This document shows, piece by piece, positions 14,937-18,667 of a stretch of 18,667 bases of DNA; within the stretch, counting starts at the first letter, position 1, and each line of letters begins with the position of its first letter. The notes beneath the pieces were generated by a model. The model saw nothing but the letters and a program-made list of their open reading frames with translations, was not told the DNA's origin and made no database searches. The stretch is from positions 1-18,667 of the forward strand of contig CAYWGR010000109.1 in assembly GCA_964458015.1 (NCBI GenBank). Reading direction: 5' to 3'. Made by a program: the position numbers and the translations under genes. The DNA comes from CAYWGR01 sp964458015. GTDB lineage: Bacteria > Planctomycetota > Planctomycetia > Pirellulales > Thermoguttaceae.

Positions 14937-15524
14937 ATGCCTTGCGTTTTTCAGAACGTTCACACAATGACGACCGATTTGCCAACGCCGAATAGCTTCA
15001 ACAACGCGGAAGACGTGGAACGTTTCGCGGCGTTGTTCGAGGAGCATGGCCGGGCGATCTATGGGCATATTCATGCCTTGGTGCCGCACGCCTCGGATGC
15101 CGACGAGGTTTTTCAAGAGACTTGCGTGACGCTCTGGAAAAAGTTTCGCCAATACCGGCCCGACACCGACTTTCGTGCCTGGGCGGCCCGGATTGCGTAT
15201 TACAACGTGTTGAAAATGCGCGACCGGCAGGTTCGTTCACCGCGTCTTTTCAGCACGCAATTTCTCGATTTGATGTCGGAAGAAATCGTGGTGATGTCGG
15301 ACATGCTTGATGCACGAACCGAAGCGCTGGTGGAATGCCGCGATAAGCTTAGCCGGCGCGATCGGGATTTGCTTGCCCGATTTCATCGCGAAGGCGCCAC
15401 GGCCAAAAATGTGGCACGGCAGATGGGACGCAACGCCCAGTATGTGTATCGTTCAATCCGCCGCATCCACGACATCTTGTTGGATTGCATCAAAAAAGCT
15501 CTTTCGAAGGACCGCGACCGATGA
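14937..15524 (+). CDS. ECF RNA polymerase sigma factor B (Rhodopirellula/Verrucomicrobium type)
   Basis: A 195-residue ECF sigma factor. Region 2 includes DADEVFQETCVTLWKKFRQY and FRAWAARIAYYNVLKMRDR (about 53-95). Region 4 includes LSRRDRDLLARFHREGATAK and NVARQMGRNAQYVYRSIRRI (about 138-182). It shares the VFQET and LTLW/VTLW signatures with sigma A, but the rest has diverged, so the two probably read different promoters. Its TGA stop overlaps the ATG of FecR B as ATGA, the same coupling as in the left arm. The start is uncertain: the ATG at 14937 has GGAAG 7 bases upstream and was chosen; the ATG at 14967 would give a shorter, family-like N-terminus but no ribosome site. It heads the right-arm cluster, and FecR B is its probable anti-sigma factor. 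Confidence 0.92.
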   Translation: MPCVFQNVHTMTTDLPTPNSFNNAEDVERFAALFEEHGRAIYGHIHALVPHASDADEVFQETCVTLWKKFRQYRPDTDFRAWAARIAYYNVLKMRDRQVRSPRLFSTQFLDLMSEEIVVMSDMLDARTEALVECRDKLSRRDRDLLARFHREGATAKNVARQMGRNAQYVYRSIRRIHDILLDCIKKALSKDRDR

Positions 15525-17428
15525 CCGCGACCCCGCGACAACGTGAAGAGCTGCACGAACTCCTTCTGCTAAGGCAAGAAGGCGACGTTTCGGCCGATGC
15601 TATCCGCCAAATCGACGAGCTTGTGCAAAACGATCCCGATTTGCTCGAAATGTACGTCGAATATTCGCGATTGTTTTCCGATCTGCGGCTTGGGCTGACG
15701 AATGATCGCATTCATGTAACGCTGGCCAATTTGTTTGATGCCGAGGAGCGGTCTTCCGACTCTGCCGCGGGATTCAGCAAACACGATATTGCTGATTACG
15801 AAGCAAATAATACGGAATCCGAAATTATTGCATCGCCCGCCTTGCCGCCATCGGTTTTCAATTCGGCCATGCAAGGGATGATCGGCTTTTTCTCCCAGGA
15901 AATCCCATTTTCACTCTTAATTGCCACGGTGATCACAGGGCTAGGACTCTGGGGCGGCTCGATGATCTATGTGTCGCACTATCACGATCAGATTGCCGAG
16001 AAATCCAAGTCGCCGACGCCGTCGATTGTCGAAACGGTATTTGCGAAAGAGATCGTCGGCCGTATCACGGGCACGGTCGATTGCCAACTTCAAAAAGGTT
16101 CAAGGTTCAAGGCTCAAGGTTCAAGAATACGTAATTTCCAACCTCTAATCCCCAACTCCCAATCTCCCGTTTCCTTGGGCGACAAGTTTGTTCTCTCTTC
16201 GGGCTTGTTGGAAATCACCTACGAAACCGGCGCGAAGGTTGTTTTGCAGAGTCCCGTCACGTATGAAGTAGATTCGGCTGCCGGCGGTTTATTGTCGGTT
16301 GGCAAGCTGACGGCAAGAATAGAGAAGAGAGAAGAGGGGAGAGAGGAGAGTACTGGAAAAGTGGCCGGTGGTCAGTGGCTAGTGGCTAGTGAAGAAAATC
16401 CCAAATCCCAAATCAACAAATCCCAAATTTCCAATCCATTATCTCCCACTCCTCGTCCCCAATCCCCCGCCCCCATGTTTACTGTACGGACACCTTCGGC
16501 CATCGTCACTGACCTTGGAACTGAGTTCGGCGTCGAGGTGGATCGGTCGGGCGCTACGCGATCTTATGTTTTCAAGGGCCGGATCGAAGTCGCCTCGGTC
16601 AACGGGGGTGAAAATTCAAAACCCGTGCAGTTGCATGAAAAGCAGTCCGTTGTTGTCGATAGTTCCGGCAAGATGGAACTGAATAAGCCGGTCGATCGAA
16701 GCCGGTTTGTCCGGCGGGCGGAATTCAATCCGTTCCCCGGCCTTATCAACCTCGCCGAAGGCAAGCTGACGTTCCAAGAGACATTCCATCGCGACGCGGC
16801 GGCTTTCCCAGCCGGCTATCCGACTTGGTTTTATAATCCCCATGCCGTCGGCGGAAGCGACAATACGGTCGCAACGGCGATTGTTCGAAACGGCGTTTTG
16901 CGACTGACTCGCGAAAAAACAGAAATAAGTTTCTCTGATACTGAAATTGCATCGATTGCCAGGCAGTTTTCCGGAAGGATGCTTGTCTCGGTTGATTTGG
17001 GTTGTGATAGCATCAACTATGGCAATTCCCACATTGCTTTGCGACTTGGCGAGCTTGTTGTTGCATTTCATCCAGGCCATTATGCACGTGACGCGAAGGA
17101 AACCATGCGCGGCGCGTTTCGCGTCAACGACATTGTTATGAATACCGACATGGGATTCGTGCCCGACGTGGATGTTTTGCATCATCTGTACGTCTACTAT
17201 GACGGTCGGGATGCTTTTCAGGTATGCGTGATTGATGGCCTCTATCGAACCAATGTATTCCGAAGCAAGTTCACGACGCCGGTTCTAAGCGGAAAGAAAT
17301 TTTCGATCAGCATCCATCGCTCGGGCATGGAAAGCACCGGAATGTTCGACAATTTGCGAGTGATCGAGTTGCCTAAGGAGAATCTTTCCACGGCCTCGGA
17401 AAGCGGAGGCAGCGGAAAACAAAAGTGA
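15521..17428 (+). CDS. FecR-domain transmembrane protein B with C-terminal jelly roll, putative anti-sigma factor
   Basis: This encodes 635 residues. A cytoplasmic helical N-terminus (1-75) and an acidic linker precede one membrane helix (about 127-152). An extracytoplasmic FecR region (about 176-375) follows, with GRITGTVDC, SLGDKFVLSSGLLEITYE, TYEVDSAAGG, and TVRTPSAIVTDLGTEFGVEV near 321-340. The end is a concanavalin-like or jelly-roll domain (about 410-617) with VLHHLYVYYDGRDAFQV and GMFDNLRVIELP. The ATG at 15521 overlaps the sigma B stop (ATGA), which fixes the start. By analogy with FecR-type regulators it should bind sigma B and release it when the outer domain senses a ligand, perhaps a glycan. 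Two in-frame heptamer mosaics, at residues about 192-215 and 268-318, interrupt the FecR region at the same places as in FecR A. The N- and C-terminal parts are unlike FecR A, but the centre is nearly the same. The function is inferred; the architecture is clear. Confidence 0.9.
   Translation: MTATPRQREELHELLLLRQEGDVSADAIRQIDELVQNDPDLLEMYVEYSRLFSDLRLGLTNDRIHVTLANLFDAEERSSDSAAGFSKHDIADYEANNTESEIIASPALPPSVFNSAMQGMIGFFSQEIPFSLLIATVITGLGLWGGSMIYVSHYHDQIAEKSKSPTPSIVETVFAKEIVGRITGTVDCQLQKGSRFKAQGSRIRNFQPLIPNSQSPVSLGDKFVLSSGLLEITYETGAKVVLQSPVTYEVDSAAGGLLSVGKLTARIEKREEGREESTGKVAGGQWLVASEENPKSQINKSQISNPLSPTPRPQSPAPMFTVRTPSAIVTDLGTEFGVEVDRSGATRSYVFKGRIEVASVNGGENSKPVQLHEKQSVVVDSSGKMELNKPVDRSRFVRRAEFNPFPGLINLAEGKLTFQETFHRDAAAFPAGYPTWFYNPHAVGGSDNTVATAIVRNGVLRLTREKTEISFSDTEIASIARQFSGRMLVSVDLGCDSINYGNSHIALRLGELVVAFHPGHYARDAKETMRGAFRVNDIVMNTDMGFVPDVDVLHHLYVYYDGRDAFQVCVIDGLYRTNVFRSKFTTPVLSGKKFSISIHRSGMESTGMFDNLRVIELPKENLSTASESGGSGKQK
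16094..16165 (+). repeat. Degenerate heptamer mosaic inside FecR B (tract 1)
   Basis: GGTTCAA, GGTTCAA, GGCTCAA and GGTTCAA run head to tail. They are followed by a C-rich series with 7-bp spacing (CCCAACT, CCCAATC, TCCC). The tract encodes residues about 192-215 (GSRFKAQGSR and on), where three heptamers make one 7-residue unit. It matches FecR A tract 1 in kind and position. Confidence 0.85.
16322..16474 (+). repeat. Degenerate heptamer mosaic inside FecR B (tract 2)
   Basis: Four families appear in order: GAAGAGA/GGAGAGA, then YAGTGGY (CGGTGGT, CAGTGGC, TAGTGGC, TAGTGAA), then AAATCCC (with CCAAATC repeats), then a C-rich series (ATCTCCC, ACTCCTC, GTCCCCA, ATCCCCC). All are open in frame and encode residues about 268-318, a loop just before the FTVRTP strand. 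The order matches tract 2 of FecR A. Confidence 0.87.
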
Positions 17429-17434
17429 TATCGA

Positions 17435-17520
17435 GAAGAGAGCAAGAGAATGCAGGCGATGGGTTTACGGATGGTCCGTGAACGAAGATGGAGATTAATT
17501 CTAGTTTTGGAGACATGCAG
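17435..17520 (+). promoter_or_regulatory. Conserved leader of first tandem PEP-CTERM gene
   Basis: This 86-base leader begins GAAGAGAGCAAGAG and continues through a small hairpin, ACGGA-TGG-TCCGT, followed by GAACGAAG; it ends with GGAG 8 bases before the ATG. The leader of the next gene (18255-18337) shares the opening block, the TCCG stem region and the ACGAA block at almost the same distances. It may be a shared regulatory RNA leader or a relic of tandem duplication. Confidence 0.5.
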
Positions 17521-18210
17521 ATGAACCGTTTCTTTTTGCTGGCGTTTCTGGCCCTGATTGCGATGACCGGAGCGGTTGCAGCAGATACTATTTCCGGCGT
17601 TCAGACCGCCGGGACCGAATTGATCGTCAACGGCGGCTTTGAAAACGTTGCAGAACCGCTGCCTATGGTGTGGGGGGATCCGAATCCGGCTGGCTGGACC
17701 GAAAATGCAACGGGCGAAGTATATCTTGTGCCTTACTACTCCCACCACGAAGGAACCTACGCCTACAATATGTACACGGTCGAGATACCCACCGTTACCG
17801 TTACCCTTACCGCCTATCAGGAACACACGTATACCGATGGGTTTGCCTCCAATGTGTCCTCGCTAGCCTTCGATGGATGGGCAAGTTTGGCTTACGGCAC
17901 TGCTACGACGAGCGTCATCATAACGACAGGCAATATGACAGGCGATACATTCACGTTGCACGACACGCTGACTCGCAGTACCAGCAGTGTCGATTGGACT
18001 GAGCTGACGGGTAACGCAGCTGTGCATCATGGCAGCGGAACTGAAGAGACGAACTACGTGAAGATCACTCTTGCAGTATCTGGGGCGACGTCAATGAGTT
18101 GCGGTTTTGACGGACTGTCATTAACCACTATCCCCGAGCCTAGCACCATGACATTAATGACGATAGGACTTGTCGGTCTCCTGGCCTACGTTTGGCGGAA
18201 GAAAAAATAG
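17521..18210 (+). CDS. PEP-CTERM protein, first of a tandem pair
   Basis: A 229-residue exported protein. A Sec signal peptide covers 1-21 (MNRFFLLAFLALIAMTGAVA). A beta-rich domain begins with LIVNGGFEN, then PAGWT, a motif pair seen at the start of many carbohydrate-binding-like or PEP-CTERM-associated jelly rolls. The C-terminus is IPEPSTMTLM, a hydrophobic helix and AYVWRKKK, a PEP-CTERM sorting signal. GGAG lies 8 bases before the ATG at 17521; an upstream in-frame ATG at 17488 lacks both a ribosome site and signal-like sequence. The gene follows FecR B by 92 bp and may belong to its transcript. It is clearly paralogous to the next gene (shared ADTI, ELIVNGGFE, TYTDGFA, NV(S/T)SL). A surface location is expected; the ligand is unknown. 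Confidence 0.9.
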   Translation: MNRFFLLAFLALIAMTGAVAADTISGVQTAGTELIVNGGFENVAEPLPMVWGDPNPAGWTENATGEVYLVPYYSHHEGTYAYNMYTVEIPTVTVTLTAYQEHTYTDGFASNVSSLAFDGWASLAYGTATTSVIITTGNMTGDTFTLHDTLTRSTSSVDWTELTGNAAVHHGSGTEETNYVKITLAVSGATSMSCGFDGLSLTTIPEPSTMTLMTIGLVGLLAYVWRKKK

Positions 18211-18254
18211 CAGACGTATACGAGCGGAGGAGGTGGGAGGTGAATGCGTGACGG

Positions 18255-18337
18255 GAAGAGAGCAAAAGGCTTATCACGTATGATCCGCAGGAAGTCCGCG
18301 GACGAAAGTAGTCATTGATTATCAAGGAGAGTTATTG
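18255..18337 (+). promoter_or_regulatory. Conserved leader of second tandem PEP-CTERM gene
   Basis: This leader starts with GAAGAGAGCAAAAG and contains CCGCAGGAAGTCCGCGG followed by ACGAAAG; the ribosome site AAGGAG is 9 bases before the ATG. The opening block lies 83 bases from the ATG, against 86 in the previous gene. Sequence between the shared blocks has drifted. Confidence 0.5.
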
Positions 18338-18667
18338 ATGAAACGTTTATTACCACTAGCATTATTAGCGGTGATCGGCATGGCCGGATCAGCGGCGGCA
18401 GACACGATCGGCGGAGGCGTCGAATTGATCGTCAACGGGGGATTTGAAACACTAGACGAGCCATTGTTTCCGTGGGGCGGCTACAACCTCCCAGGCTGGA
18501 CCGGCGGCGCTGATGCCGAACTTGGTGATTATGGCGCAACACATAGCGGAAACTATGCCCTGCACGTTTACTCAGGCAACATCAAAACACAGGAAAACAC
18601 CTATACCGATGGATTTGCCGCGAATGTAACCTCGCTGTCTTTTAGCGGTTGGGCGCATGCCGAGAAT
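18338..18667 (+). CDS. PEP-CTERM-type exported protein, second of a tandem pair (3' end outside window)
   Basis: The first 110 codons are present and the window then ends. The protein begins with a Sec signal peptide, MKRLLPLALLAVIGMAGSAA, followed by ADTI. A domain opening ELIVNGGFE, LPGWTGG and then NTYTDGFAANVTSLSFSGWA follows, closely matching the preceding gene, so a recent tandem duplication is likely. AAGGAG at a 9-base spacing supports the ATG at 18338. The PEP-CTERM tail itself is not in the window; its presence is assumed from the paralogue. No stop or frame break occurs in the visible part. Confidence 0.85.
   Translation, partial: MKRLLPLALLAVIGMAGSAAADTIGGGVELIVNGGFETLDEPLFPWGGYNLPGWTGGADAELGDYGATHSGNYALHVYSGNIKTQENTYTDGFAANVTSLSFSGWAHAEN

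Noticed and set aside
16322..16474. Heptamer tracts as a CRISPR array
   Set aside because: Repeats are 7 bp, degenerate, directly adjacent with no unique spacers, inside an open frame, and no cas genes are nearby.
17435..17520. PEP-CTERM leader as a c-di-GMP (GEMM) riboswitch
   Set aside because: The conserved GEMM core and tetraloop/receptor elements were not found; only a short hairpin and flanking blocks are shared.

Overview
The window looks like a piece of a Planctomycetota chromosome, probably Pirellulales-like, from a draft or metagenome assembly; two 10-N gaps lie at 4634-4643 and 5084-5093. The lineage call rests on several things found together: exported proteins ending in PEP-CTERM sorting tails, a protein built of autotransporter-type beta-strand repeats, ECF sigma factors of the Rhodopirellula/Verrucomicrobium type paired with FecR/LamG membrane proteins, a Tat-exported Gfo/Idh/MocA oxidoreductase, and large secreted glycoside hydrolases. 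The taxonomy is inferred from gene content only.

Layout. Left arm (minus strand, read from 6632 down to 1): ECF sigma factor A (6105-6632) overlaps by ATGA the FecR/LamG gene A (4166-6108, broken by both gaps). Then come a 779-aa beta-strand-repeat PEP-CTERM protein (1766-4105), a PEP-CTERM protein with an F5/8-type C-like domain (955-1656) and an oxidoreductase cut by the window edge (1-707). Centre: a large putative clan GH-A glycoside hydrolase (7020-9923, minus), proS (10242-11993, minus) and a divergent GH27/GH36-like alpha-galactosidase (12195-14564, plus). Right arm (plus strand): ECF sigma factor B (14937-15524) overlaps by ATGA the FecR/jelly-roll gene B (15521-17428). Two tandem paralogous PEP-CTERM genes follow (17521-18210 and 18338 to the window edge).

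How the parts may work together (inference). Both arms have the order sigma, FecR-type membrane protein, PEP-CTERM protein, PEP-CTERM protein. Each FecR-type protein has a cytoplasmic N-terminus, one membrane helix, an extracytoplasmic FecR region and a C-terminal concanavalin-like domain of the kind that can bind carbohydrate. Each arm could be a surface-signalling unit that senses an external glycan and controls nearby sorted surface proteins. The two polysaccharide-active enzymes between the arms fit that idea but do not prove it.

The least expected feature is a set of degenerate 7-bp repeats. Mosaics of several heptamer families sit in frame at the same two places in both FecR genes. A third tract lies in FecR A, and one of the same families (YAGTGGY) abuts the proS start codon in non-coding DNA. 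A 108-bp island between the two in-gene tracts is about 94% identical between the paralogues, although the ends of the two proteins are unrelated. Several palindromic, REP-like elements lie in the intergenic gaps. No tRNA, rRNA, CRISPR array or transposase was seen.
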